Source: Lentisphaeria bacterium (lineage in GTDB: Bacteria; Verrucomicrobiota; Lentisphaeria; Victivallales; Victivallaceae). Taken from it: 53,791 nt of DNA. Positions within the stretch are counted from its first letter, which is position 1; the number at the start of each line of letters is the position of its first letter. A model generated the notes under the pieces. The model ran no database searches, was not told the origin of the DNA, and saw nothing but the letters and a program-made list of their open reading frames with translations. Location of the stretch: NCBI GenBank assembly GCA_900768505.1, contig CAAGED010000029.1, positions 1-53,791 on the forward strand. The letters are read 5' to 3'. Positions 34,205-43,491 of this stretch are shown in pieces. The position numbers were made by a program, and so were the translations under genes.

Positions 34205-34222
34205 TTGGCACGTTTTCTGCTT
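34205..34222 (+). promoter_or_regulatory. Sigma-54 promoter toward gltB
   Basis: TTGGCACGTTTTCTGCTT has GG (34207-34208) and GC (34219-34220) exactly 10 bp apart and fits the consensus YTGGCACG-N4-TTGCW with one mismatch. Transcription should start near 34232, about 44 nt before the gltB ATG. Confidence 0.85.
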
Positions 34223-34275
34223 TACAAGCTCATATAAAATAAATATGAAAAAAAATCCCAGAAAGGAAATTTATT

Positions 34276-37200
34276 ATGGAACTTGAGCAAAAAATGCGAC
34301 AAGCTTATCCAATCCAGGAGTTGGGTCTTTATAATTGCGAAAACGAACATGACGCCTGTGGTGTCGGTCTGGTGGCCACGCTGGATGATAAGCCGGAACA
34401 CCGTATTGTTGAAATGGGAATTACCATCCTGAAGCGTCTCATGCACCGGGGGGCTGCCGGGTGTGATCCGGATACGGGGGACGGGGCGGGGATTTTAATG
34501 TCTATTCCGGATGAATTTTTCCGTAAAAATATAAATTTTTATTTGCCTGAGTGCGGCAAGTACGCAGTGGGGATGATTTTTGGCGGCGAGGGGCTGGAAG
34601 ATAAAATTGAAAGTGCAGTCGTCGGCAAGGGAATCTCTATTCTGGGGTGGCGCAAGGTGCCGGTTGATCCCCAGGCGGTGGGACGGTTGGCTCGGGAGAG
34701 CATGCCATTAATCCGGCAGATTTTTGTGGGCGGCGAGTCGTTCGTCGATCAGAATGAGTTTGAACGTAAACTTTTTGTCGCCCGCCGGGGATTGGAAAAA
34801 AATTACCCGGAAATAACCTTTTGCAGTTTTTCCAGCCGCAGTATTGTATATAAAGGATTGCTGCTGGCGACTCAAATTGACGATTTCTACGCCGATTTGA
34901 AAAATCCGCTTTTCGCTTCGCCGCTGGCATTGGTGCATCAACGTTACAGTACCAATACATTTCCCACCTGGAAGCTGGCGCACCCATTCCGCTTTTTAGC
35001 CCACAACGGCGAAATCAACACCTTGCGCGGCAATCTGAATCAGGAGCGGGCGCGGGAACCGCTTTACAAAAGTGAACTTTTCGGCAGCGAATTGGCAGAG
35101 TGTCTGCCATTGATTGACGGCAACTTAAGTGACTCGGCGTCTCTCGACAATATGCTGGAACTGCTGCTGATGAGCGGACGAACCCTTCCTCATGCCATGA
35201 TGATGCTGATGCCCCAGGCATGGGGACAGAAATATCATCTCGGGCGGGATGTACGCGGATTCTTCGAATATCACGCCGCCATGATGGAACCGTGGGACGG
35301 ACCGGCGGCAGTGGCTTTTTCAGACGGTGTCAGCGCCGGAGCGATGTTGGATCGCAACGGATTGCGTCCGGCTCGTTATACACTGACCCGCGACAATATT
35401 TTTGTATTGGCCTCCGAGAGCGGCGTATTGGATATTCCCTCAATGCAGGTGGTCAGAAAAGGCCGGCTCAAGCCCGGAGAGATGATTTTCTGCGATCTGG
35501 TTAACCACCGGTTGATTTTTGACAACGAATTGAAAAATCAGCTGGCGCGGCAGAAGCCCTACCGCCGCTGGGTGGATGATAACAAAATTGTCGTAAATGG
35601 ACTTTTTGATTCCATTATGCCGGGCAGTGAAGAGGGAGATGTGGATTGGCAGCAGAATATTTTCAATTGGAGCCGGGAAGATGTGGAATTAATTGTCAAG
35701 AGTATGGCCGCCACCGGTCACGAGCCGATTGGTTCAATGGGCAACGATGCGGCATTGGCCGTATTTTCCGGCAAAACTCCGCTGCTTTATAACTACTTCA
35801 AGCAGTTGTTCGCCCAGGTGACCAATCCGCCGATTGATCCGATTCGGGAGGAGTTGGTGATGAGTTTGCTCACCTTTATCGGAAACAATGGTAATATCCT
35901 GACTGAAACTCCGGCGCATGCAAAATTAATTAAACTGCCACGCCCGGTGTTGACCGACGAGGATGTCAGCCGTCTGGCGCAGGTCAAGGATCCGGCATTT
36001 GCCACCACCCGCTTGCCGATGGTTTGGTACAACAATATGGAGTGTGCATTGAACAAGCTTGTTGAGTTGGCACTCTCCGAGGTGCGCAGCGGTAAACGCA
36101 TTTTAATTTTGACCGACCGCAATCTGCCGGAAAACGGTATGCCGATTCCGGCGCTGCTGGCGTTGTCGGCGGTTAACCGCGCGTTGGTCAATGCCGGTTT
36201 ACGGCCGCCTCTGGGAGTAATTGTTCAGTCGGGTGAGGTAAGGGAGGTTATGCATTACGCGCTGCTGCTGGGATACGGCGCCACGGCGATCAATCCGTAT
36301 CTGGCATTAAACTGCGTTAACCAGTTGGCACTCAGTGGCGCAATTGACCTTGACCCGGCCAAAGCGGCGGCAAATTATATCAACGCCGTGGATAAGGGAT
36401 TGCTGAAAATTATGTCCAAAATGGGCATCAGTACCTTGCGCAGTTACCGTTCGGCGCAAATTTTTGAGGCGGTTGGTTTGGATAAAAGCGTTATCGACCG
36501 CTTTTTCCCCGGCACCGCCTCGCGGATCGGCGGCTTGACATTGTCGGATATCGAGCAGGAGAGCCGCAGTCGTTATTTGGCGGCTAAGAGCAATAAATTA
36601 CTCAAGGTTGGCGGCGATTACTCCTGGCGCAAAGAGGGTGAACAGCATTTATGGACACCTCAGAGTTTGGGTTTGTTCCGGCAGGCGGTGCAGGAGAACA
36701 ATGTGGAGAAATACCGGCAATATGCTCAATTGATTAATGATCAGAGCAGTAACTTATGCACCCTGCGCGGATTGTTCGAGTTTGTGGAGCGTTCGGCGAT
36801 TGATTTAGACGAGGTTGAGAGCGTAGAGTCGATTATCCGCCATTTTGTTTCCGGCGCAATGTCGTTGGGCTCACTCAGCCCGGAGGCGCACGAAGCCATT
36901 GCCGTGGCGATGAACCGCTTGGGTGCCATGAGCAACTGTGGCGAGGGGGGGGAAGATCCGGAGCGGGCGAAACGTGGACTAAATGGTGAAGATCGCAAAA
37001 GCGCCATTCGGCAGGTGGCCAGCGGCAGATTCGGCGTGACAATTGATTATTTGGCTCATGCCAAGGAGTTGCAGATAAAAATGGCTCAGGGAGCGAAGCC
37101 TGGAGAGGGCGGGCAGTTGCCGGGGCACAAGGTGGACGAAGTGATTGCCAGGGTACGGCATTCAACTCCCAACGTCACATTGATTTCGCCTCCGCCGCAC

Positions 37201-38709
37201 CATGATATTTATTCGATTGAGGATTTGGCGCAGTTGATATATGATTTGCGTAATGCCAACCCGGAGGCCAGAGTATCAGTAAAATTGGTTTCCGAGGTGG
37301 GTGTCGGCACAATCGCCGCCGGAGTTGCCAAGGCCAATGCGGATGTAATCTTAATCAGCGGTCATGACGGCGGAACCGGGGCATCGCCCTTGACCAGTAT
37401 CAAACACGCCGGATTGCCCTGGGAGCTGGGATTGGCGGAGGCGCAGCAGACTCTGGTGTTGAATAATCTGCGCAGCCGGGTCAAACTTCAGGTGGATGGT
37501 CAGCTTAAAACCGGGCGGGATGTGGTTATCGGCGCATTGCTGGGAGCGGAGGAGTTTGGATTTGCCACAACTTTGCTGGTGTGCCTGGGGTGTGTTATGA
37601 TGCGCAAATGTCACGCTAACTGCTGCCCGGTCGGGGTGGCGACGCAGGATCCGGAATTGCGCAAGTGTTTCAAGGGCAAGCCTGAGTATATCGAAAACTT
37701 CCTGCGTTTGCTGGCTGGCGAAGTTCGGGAGTATCTGGCTAAATTAGGCCTGCATTCACTTCAGGAGGCAATCGGTCGCAGTGATTTGCTCAGGAAGAAC
37801 AGAGCGATTGAGTTTTATAAAACCAGAAAACTGGATTTCAGCAAAATTTTTGAACATGTCAGCGGCGAATACATCAGTTTTCAGCAGCGGATTGCGCCGG
37901 AAATCAGCTTTGATCAGGCGGAATTGATTCCCAAACTTCAACGTACTTTGCAATACGGTACGCCAGCGGAACTTCATCTAAAGGTGACCAATGCCAACCG
38001 TACGGTCGGCACGGCGTTGTCTTCGGCGCTGGATCGGCGATTTGGCGTGGCCGGATTGCCGGAGGACTGCGTGAAGATTTATCTTGAGGGATGTGCCGGA
38101 CAGAGTTTCGGTGCCTTTCTGGCGCCGGGAATTACGCTGGACATCTGCGGCGAGGTTAATGATTTTGTGGGTAAGGGGCTTTCCGGTGGAAAAATTATCG
38201 TTAGGGTGCCGAAAAATTGCCAGTTTAAGGCGGCTGATAATGTTATTGCCGGCAATGTGGTGGGGTATGGCGCCACCAGTGGCAAAATTTTTCTCAACGG
38301 TCAGGCTGGAGAGCGTTTTGCCATTCGTAACAGCGGAATCAATATGGTACTTGAGGGCGGCGGCGACCATGGCTGCGAATATATGACCGGCGGCCGGGTA
38401 GTGGTGCTAGGTCCGGTGGGAGTAAATTTTGCGGCCGGCATGTCCGGCGGAATCGCTTATGTTTATGACGAGAACAACGACTTTGATTTGAAATGCAATC
38501 TGGAGACGGTGGATTTGGAGACGGTGCTGCCTGATTCGAAGAGCGAGTTGGAGTTGCAGGGGTTGATTCGGGAACATTTGGCGGCCACGGGAAGCGTGAA
38601 AGCCCAGCAAATTCTGGAAAACTGGGTCGATGAACGGAGTAAATTTGTCAAGGTTTTCCCGGTGGAATACAAGCAGTTGCTGCTAAAAAGCGCCAAGTTG
38701 GAGGATTAA
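34276..38709 (+). CDS. gltB: Glutamate synthase large subunit
   Basis: This 1477-residue GOGAT large subunit converts glutamine and 2-oxoglutarate to two glutamates. A 27-residue propeptide precedes the catalytic Cys28 (DACGVGL). The class II amidotransferase domain, central domain, FMN-binding synthase domain (GQLPGHKVDE, SPPPHHDIYSIEDLAQLI) and C-terminal GXGXG domain follow. The 3Fe-4S cysteines lie in LGCVMMRKCHANCCPVG. AAGGAAA precedes the ATG. It opens the plus-strand operon from a sigma-54 promoter. Confidence 0.98.
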   Translation: MELEQKMRQAYPIQELGLYNCENEHDACGVGLVATLDDKPEHRIVEMGITILKRLMHRGAAGCDPDTGDGAGILMSIPDEFFRKNINFYLPECGKYAVGMIFGGEGLEDKIESAVVGKGISILGWRKVPVDPQAVGRLARESMPLIRQIFVGGESFVDQNEFERKLFVARRGLEKNYPEITFCSFSSRSIVYKGLLLATQIDDFYADLKNPLFASPLALVHQRYSTNTFPTWKLAHPFRFLAHNGEINTLRGNLNQERAREPLYKSELFGSELAECLPLIDGNLSDSASLDNMLELLLMSGRTLPHAMMMLMPQAWGQKYHLGRDVRGFFEYHAAMMEPWDGPAAVAFSDGVSAGAMLDRNGLRPARYTLTRDNIFVLASESGVLDIPSMQVVRKGRLKPGEMIFCDLVNHRLIFDNELKNQLARQKPYRRWVDDNKIVVNGLFDSIMPGSEEGDVDWQQNIFNWSREDVELIVKSMAATGHEPIGSMGNDAALAVFSGKTPLLYNYFKQLFAQVTNPPIDPIREELVMSLLTFIGNNGNILTETPAHAKLIKLPRPVLTDEDVSRLAQVKDPAFATTRLPMVWYNNMECALNKLVELALSEVRSGKRILILTDRNLPENGMPIPALLALSAVNRALVNAGLRPPLGVIVQSGEVREVMHYALLLGYGATAINPYLALNCVNQLALSGAIDLDPAKAAANYINAVDKGLLKIMSKMGISTLRSYRSAQIFEAVGLDKSVIDRFFPGTASRIGGLTLSDIEQESRSRYLAAKSNKLLKVGGDYSWRKEGEQHLWTPQSLGLFRQAVQENNVEKYRQYAQLINDQSSNLCTLRGLFEFVERSAIDLDEVESVESIIRHFVSGAMSLGSLSPEAHEAIAVAMNRLGAMSNCGEGGEDPERAKRGLNGEDRKSAIRQVASGRFGVTIDYLAHAKELQIKMAQGAKPGEGGQLPGHKVDEVIARVRHSTPNVTLISPPPHHDIYSIEDLAQLIYDLRNANPEARVSVKLVSEVGVGTIAAGVAKANADVILISGHDGGTGASPLTSIKHAGLPWELGLAEAQQTLVLNNLRSRVKLQVDGQLKTGRDVVIGALLGAEEFGFATTLLVCLGCVMMRKCHANCCPVGVATQDPELRKCFKGKPEYIENFLRLLAGEVREYLAKLGLHSLQEAIGRSDLLRKNRAIEFYKTRKLDFSKIFEHVSGEYISFQQRIAPEISFDQAELIPKLQRTLQYGTPAELHLKVTNANRTVGTALSSALDRRFGVAGLPEDCVKIYLEGCAGQSFGAFLAPGITLDICGEVNDFVGKGLSGGKIIVRVPKNCQFKAADNVIAGNVVGYGATSGKIFLNGQAGERFAIRNSGINMVLEGGGDHGCEYMTGGRVVVLGPVGVNFAAGMSGGIAYVYDENNDFDLKCNLETVDLETVLPDSKSELELQGLIREHLAATGSVKAQQILENWVDERSKFVKVFPVEYKQLLLKSAKLED

Positions 38710-38713
38710 TGAA

Positions 38714-40033
38714 ATGAGCAAGGAATTTTTAAGTGTAAAAAGAATTAATGATGTTTATCGTCCAATTGACGAGCGGGTTAATGACATGTACGAAGTGGAG
38801 CGATGTATCTCGCTGGAGGAGATAAAAGCTCAAGCCTTCCGCTGCATGGATTGCGGAATCCCGTTCTGTCACGGCGCCGGCTGCCCGTTGGGCAATGTTA
38901 TTCCGGAGATAAATGCGGCGGTGCATAATGAAGATTATCAGACCGCCTGGAATATTTTAAGCTCTACCAGCTCAATGCCGGAATTTACCAGCCGGGTCTG
39001 CCCCGCACTTTGCGAAGGCAGCTGCACGGCGCAACTCATCAGTGAGCCGGTGATGGTGCGACAAATTGAGAAACTGGTAGTTGAGTACGCATTTGCCCAT
39101 AATTGGGTGAAGCCGAATACTCCAGCGTCCAGGAGCGGCAGGCGCGTGGCAGTAGTCGGCAGCGGACCATCCGGCTTGTCGACGGCGATTGAAATGAATA
39201 AATTCGGTCATGAGGTGACGGTTTTTGAACGACGGAGTGATTTCGGCGGTCTGCTCCGGTATGGAATCCCCTCATTCAAATTGAGCAAGGAGATAATCGA
39301 CCGCCGAATTGAGATACTCAAGGCGTCGGGAATTCGGTTTGAAGCGAATACAGAAATTGGCATGGATATTGCGATTGATTATTTGGCCAAGCGATTTGAT
39401 GCGGTGGTGATTGCCGGCGGCACGCCAACTGCAAGAGATTTGAAAATTCCAGGGCGGGAGCTCAATGGAATCCATTTTGCATTGGATTATCTTAACGGGA
39501 AAGTTTCCGCTGCTGGAAAAAAGGTGCTGATTATCGGCGGCGGCGATACCGGCAGTGACTGCGTTGGCCGATCGGTGCGGGAGCGGGCGGCAAGCATTGT
39601 TCAGGTGGAAATTATGCCGAAACCGCCGGAAAAACGTTCTGAATCCACTCCTTGGCCGTTGTGGCCGTATCTGCTGCGCACTTCATCCAGCCAGAAAGAG
39701 GGGGGAGTAAGATTTTGGAACATTCAGAGTAACAAATTTGTCTCGGATGATGGAAAAAATATTTCCGGCGTGGAGGTGTCCAGTGTTAATTGGGAGTTTT
39801 CAGTCGGAGGACGTCCGCTGAAATTTACCGCCGAAGCAGATAAAAGTGAGGTGTTGAAAGCTGATTTGGTTTTGCTGGCAATGGGTTTTTTAAAACCGGA
39901 ACACCAGTATCAACAGAAGAATATTTTTGTAGTCGGCGACGCCGCCAACGGTCCCAGTCTGGTGGTGAGGGCGATTGCGGACGCAAAAAATCATGCGGCG
40001 AAAATTGACGCATTTTTGCAGGAGGAAAAATGA
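38714..40033 (+). CDS. gltD: Glutamate synthase small subunit
   Basis: This 439-residue flavoprotein passes electrons from NAD(P)H to GltB. The N-terminal 4Fe-4S cysteines (CMDCGIPFCHGAGCPLGN and CPALCEGSC), the FAD motif VVGSGPSGLSTA and the NAD(P) motif VLIIGGGDTGSDCVG are present. It is somewhat shorter than typical GltD (about 470-490), mainly in the C-terminal half. It starts 4 bp after gltB and overlaps dapF by 4 bp. Confidence 0.96.
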   Translation: MSKEFLSVKRINDVYRPIDERVNDMYEVERCISLEEIKAQAFRCMDCGIPFCHGAGCPLGNVIPEINAAVHNEDYQTAWNILSSTSSMPEFTSRVCPALCEGSCTAQLISEPVMVRQIEKLVVEYAFAHNWVKPNTPASRSGRRVAVVGSGPSGLSTAIEMNKFGHEVTVFERRSDFGGLLRYGIPSFKLSKEIIDRRIEILKASGIRFEANTEIGMDIAIDYLAKRFDAVVIAGGTPTARDLKIPGRELNGIHFALDYLNGKVSAAGKKVLIIGGGDTGSDCVGRSVRERAASIVQVEIMPKPPEKRSESTPWPLWPYLLRTSSSQKEGGVRFWNIQSNKFVSDDGKNISGVEVSSVNWEFSVGGRPLKFTAEADKSEVLKADLVLLAMGFLKPEHQYQQKNIFVVGDAANGPSLVVRAIADAKNHAAKIDAFLQEEK

Positions 40034-40788
40034 GATTTTTAAAATATCACGGATTGGGCAATGATTTTGTAATTGTGAATGCTGATGCTGAAAACGGGGT
40101 GAATTTTGCCGGAATTGCCAGAAAAATTTGTGACCGGCATTTCGGCGTTGGCGCCGATGGTTTGGTGCTGGTAGGTTCTCTTGGCAAGAATTCATACGAA
40201 ATGCGTATTTTTAATTCGGACGGTACTGAATGCGAAATGTGCGGCAACGCCACCCGTTGTGTCACTAAATATCTTAATTGCGATGGCATGATTGAATTGC
40301 ATACCAAGGCCGGAGTTATCCGTCCGCAATTATTGACGGACGGACGGGTGCGGGTGGATATGGGAGAGCCTGGAATCGGCAGGCAGAATGTGCCGCTCAA
40401 TGGTTATGAGGGAAATAATATTTCAATGGGCAATCCTCATTTTGTGATTTTTGTGGAAGATGTCGGTAAGATTGATTTAAGTTGTGACGGCGCAAAATTG
40501 GAGACAAATCCTTATTTTCCCAACAAGAGCAATATTGAGTTTGTTCAGGTGCTTACTCCTGGAAAACTGCGGATGCGGGTTTGGGAACGCGGGTGCGGTA
40601 TAACCATGGCTTGCGGCACCGGCAGCTGCGCCGCATTGGTGGCCGGAGTGTTGAATAATCGTTGCAAACGCAATGCTGAACTTGAATTGGACGGCGGAAT
40701 GTTGTATATTGAGTGGAATGAGACGGATAATCATGTTTATATGACCGGCGGCGCGACAAAAGTATTTGAAGGGGATTATTATGTTTAA
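40030..40788 (+). CDS. dapF: Diaminopimelate epimerase
   Basis: This 252-residue enzyme interconverts LL- and meso-diaminopimelate for lysine and peptidoglycan. Both catalytic Cys regions are present: MCGNATRC (the family has GNGxRC, here Ala for Gly) and ACGTGSCA. The start overlaps gltD (ATGA) and the end overlaps dapL by 8 bp, so the last two lysine-pathway steps are translationally tied to glutamate synthesis. Confidence 0.95.
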   Translation: MRFLKYHGLGNDFVIVNADAENGVNFAGIARKICDRHFGVGADGLVLVGSLGKNSYEMRIFNSDGTECEMCGNATRCVTKYLNCDGMIELHTKAGVIRPQLLTDGRVRVDMGEPGIGRQNVPLNGYEGNNISMGNPHFVIFVEDVGKIDLSCDGAKLETNPYFPNKSNIEFVQVLTPGKLRMRVWERGCGITMACGTGSCAALVAGVLNNRCKRNAELELDGGMLYIEWNETDNHVYMTGGATKVFEGDYYV

Positions 40789-41965
40789 GGTCAACGCTAA
40801 TTTTAACGAGTTATCCGGAAATTATTTGTTTGCGGAAATCAGCCGAAAAATCAACGATTTTAAAAATTCCAATCCGGCGGCGGATATAATCCGGATGGGG
40901 ATTGGCGATGTTACACTCCCGCTGGCGCCGGCGGTAATCAAGGCAATGCATCGTGCGACCGATGAAATGGCATTGGCAAAAACATTCCGCGGTTACGGTC
41001 CGGAGCAGGGATATGAATTTCTGATTGATAAAATTATTGAGCATGATTACGCAAGGCGCGGCATTCAAATTGAGTCGGACGAAGTGTTTATTAGCGACGG
41101 CTCCAAATGTGATGTGGCAAATATTCAGGAATTATTTGATTTGGATAATGTGGTGGCCATCGGCGACCCGGTTTACCCGGTTTATCGGGATTCCAATATT
41201 CTTGCCGGGCGGCGGAGGAATTTAATCTACCTTAATTGTGTGGCGGAAAATAATTTTGCTCCCGCCTTGCCGGAGCGTAAAGCGGATCTGATATATCTTT
41301 GTTCGCCCAATAACCCAACCGGAACGGTTATGGGGTATGATGAGTTGAAAAAATTTGTTGATTATGCGCGGCAAAACAAATCAATTATCCTTTTTGACAG
41401 CGCCTACGAGTCTTATATACAGAATCAGTCAATTCCACACTCGATTTACGAAGTTGATGGAGCAAAAGAGGTGGCGATTGAATTTCGCTCCTTCTCAAAA
41501 ACTGCCGGATTTACCGGCACTCGCTGTGCCTACGCGGTAATACCCAAGGCGTTGCCGGAAAATTTAAATCAGCATTGGCGCCGTCGGCAAACCACTAAAT
41601 TTAATGGAGTATCGTATGTTATCCAGCGGGGAGCTGAGGCGGTTTTCTCAGCAGACGGGCAGCGGGAAATTGCCGGGCAGATCGCTTATTACATGGAGAA
41701 TGCCCGTTTGATAAAAGATGGCTTGCGCCAGATGGGGTACACCACATTTGGCGGAGAAAACGCCCCCTACATCTGGTGGCGGATTCCGGAAAATGTTCCG
41801 TCGATGGAATTTTTTGATAAATTGTTAACCCATTGTCAGGTTGTCGGTACGCCGGGGGTTGGTTTTGGTTCCTGCGGCGAGGGATATTTCCGCTTGACCG
41901 CTTTTGGTGACCGGAATCGGACAATTGAAGCACTTGAACGAATTGAAAAATGGAAAATCAGCTGA
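40781..41965 (+). CDS. dapL: LL-diaminopimelate aminotransferase
   Basis: This 394-residue PLP aminotransferase makes LL-diaminopimelate directly from tetrahydrodipicolinate using glutamate, bypassing DapC/D/E. The PLP lysine is in FRSFSKTAGFTGTR, and CSPNNPTGTV and GFGSCGEGYFRLT are visible. The ATG at 40781 follows AAGGGG. A TTG upstream would extend needlessly into dapF. DapL is common in Chlamydiae, Lentisphaerae, Verrucomicrobia and plants, a hint at the host's lineage. Its glutamate need suits its place behind gltBD. Confidence 0.95.
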   Translation: MFKVNANFNELSGNYLFAEISRKINDFKNSNPAADIIRMGIGDVTLPLAPAVIKAMHRATDEMALAKTFRGYGPEQGYEFLIDKIIEHDYARRGIQIESDEVFISDGSKCDVANIQELFDLDNVVAIGDPVYPVYRDSNILAGRRRNLIYLNCVAENNFAPALPERKADLIYLCSPNNPTGTVMGYDELKKFVDYARQNKSIILFDSAYESYIQNQSIPHSIYEVDGAKEVAIEFRSFSKTAGFTGTRCAYAVIPKALPENLNQHWRRRQTTKFNGVSYVIQRGAEAVFSADGQREIAGQIAYYMENARLIKDGLRQMGYTTFGGENAPYIWWRIPENVPSMEFFDKLLTHCQVVGTPGVGFGSCGEGYFRLTAFGDRNRTIEALERIEKWKIS

Positions 41966-43491
41966 AAATTGAAATTGATGTGTTGCGGGAAATCAGTTCC
42001 GCCGTCGTCCATGAGCGTCACATCGGAGCGTTATTGACCAAGGTGCTGGATATTTTGCACCAGAAAATGGGGATGCTCCGGGGAACGTTCACCTTGCGGC
42101 ACGGCGATGTGTTTGAAATTGCCGCCTCTCATGGCTTGAGCGAAAACGAACAAAAACGCGGTCGTTACAAACTTGGCGAGGGGATAACCGGTATTGTGGC
42201 CGAAAGCGGAGTTCCGCAACTGGTGCCGGATGTCTCCAAAGATTCCCGTTTCAGAAATATTACCGGTTCACGAACCGGGGAGACGAATATTGCCTTTCTT
42301 TGCGTACCGATTTACTTCATGGAGAAAATAATCGGCACGTTGAGTATTGACCGCCGGGTGACTCCCGGTGTGGATTTAGAGGCGGATATTCACCTGCTGG
42401 AGATCGTTGGCAATCTCTCCGCCGAGGCGGTGAGCGTCAGTAAGACCGAGGGGGAGGAACGGGAAAATCTGCTTAAGGAAAATCAAAAGCTCCGCGCCGC
42501 GCTGGGAGGCGGCAGCAATCCAGGCAAATTAATCGGCAATTGTCGTTCCATGCAGAAGATTTATGAGTTGATACACCAGGTTGCCCCCAGCAATGCCACG
42601 GTGCTGATTCGCGGTTCTTCCGGAACCGGTAAGGAGCTGGTGGCCAAGGCAATTTATCAGTTGAGCCCCAGGGCGGACCGGCCGTTTGTGGCGTTAAATT
42701 GCGCCGCCTTGCCGGAAAATTTGGTGGAAAGTGAACTCTTCGGCCACGAGAAGGGCGCTTTTACCGGTGCCGTCAACCGTCGGGTCGGCAGGGTGGAAGC
42801 GGCGAACCGTGGAACGTTGTTTCTGGATGAAATTGGTGATTTGACCTTGCAGACTCAGGTAAAATTATTGCGTTTTATCCAGGAACGCACCTTCTCGAGA
42901 ATCGGCAGCAACGAAGAATTGAAGAGTGATGTGCGCCTGCTGGCGGCCACCAGTCGAAATTTGGAAGAACTTATGGCGCAGGGAAAGTTCCGGGAAGATC
43001 TTTACTACCGGCTGAATATTTTTCCAATTACCCTGCCGGATTTGTGTAAACGCCGATGTGATATTGTGTTGTTGGCGGAGCATTTCATTGAAAAACATAA
43101 TTTACGTTACGGTAAAAATGTTCAGCGGTTGTCAACCCCGGCGATTAATATGCTGATGTCATATCATTGGCCGGGCAATGTCAGAGAGTTGGAGAATTGT
43201 ATTGAGCGGGCGGTTCTGACCAGTACGGACGAGTGCATTCACGGCTACAATTTGCCGCCGTCGCTGCAGACTGGCAGCGGGCAGGGGTCGGAGTTGCTGC
43301 CGGAGGATAACGCCTCCTTCGAGGTGTTGGTAAATTCGTTTGAGCGGGAATTGATTGTAGAGGCGTTGAAGAAGAACAACGGCAACATGTCGGCCGCCGG
43401 ACGGGGGTTGAATTTATCGCCCCGGGTAATGCACTACAAAATAAATAAGCTGAATATTAATCCGGATTGGTATGCACAAGATGATAAATGA
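41950..43491 (+). CDS. Sigma-54 activator, GAF-AAA+-HTH (NifA-like)
   Basis: This is a 513-residue bacterial enhancer-binding protein. It has an N-terminal GAF sensor (about 10-165), an AAA+ domain with Walker A GSSGTGKE (222-229), the sigma-54-contacting GAFTGA (269-274) and Walker B LFLDEIGD, and a C-terminal Fis-type HTH (about 470-505, NMSAAGRGLNLSPRVM). The arrangement resembles NifA rather than NtrC, since no receiver domain is present. It overlaps dapL by 16 bp and nadE by 20 bp. It probably activates the twin sigma-54 promoters 7.7 kb upstream, which would make it self-activating. The ligand of the GAF domain is unknown; glutamine or 2-oxoglutarate state is inference. Confidence 0.93.
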   Translation: MENQLKIEIDVLREISSAVVHERHIGALLTKVLDILHQKMGMLRGTFTLRHGDVFEIAASHGLSENEQKRGRYKLGEGITGIVAESGVPQLVPDVSKDSRFRNITGSRTGETNIAFLCVPIYFMEKIIGTLSIDRRVTPGVDLEADIHLLEIVGNLSAEAVSVSKTEGEERENLLKENQKLRAALGGGSNPGKLIGNCRSMQKIYELIHQVAPSNATVLIRGSSGTGKELVAKAIYQLSPRADRPFVALNCAALPENLVESELFGHEKGAFTGAVNRRVGRVEAANRGTLFLDEIGDLTLQTQVKLLRFIQERTFSRIGSNEELKSDVRLLAATSRNLEELMAQGKFREDLYYRLNIFPITLPDLCKRRCDIVLLAEHFIEKHNLRYGKNVQRLSTPAINMLMSYHWPGNVRELENCIERAVLTSTDECIHGYNLPPSLQTGSGQGSELLPEDNASFEVLVNSFERELIVEALKKNNGNMSAAGRGLNLSPRVMHYKINKLNINPDWYAQDDK

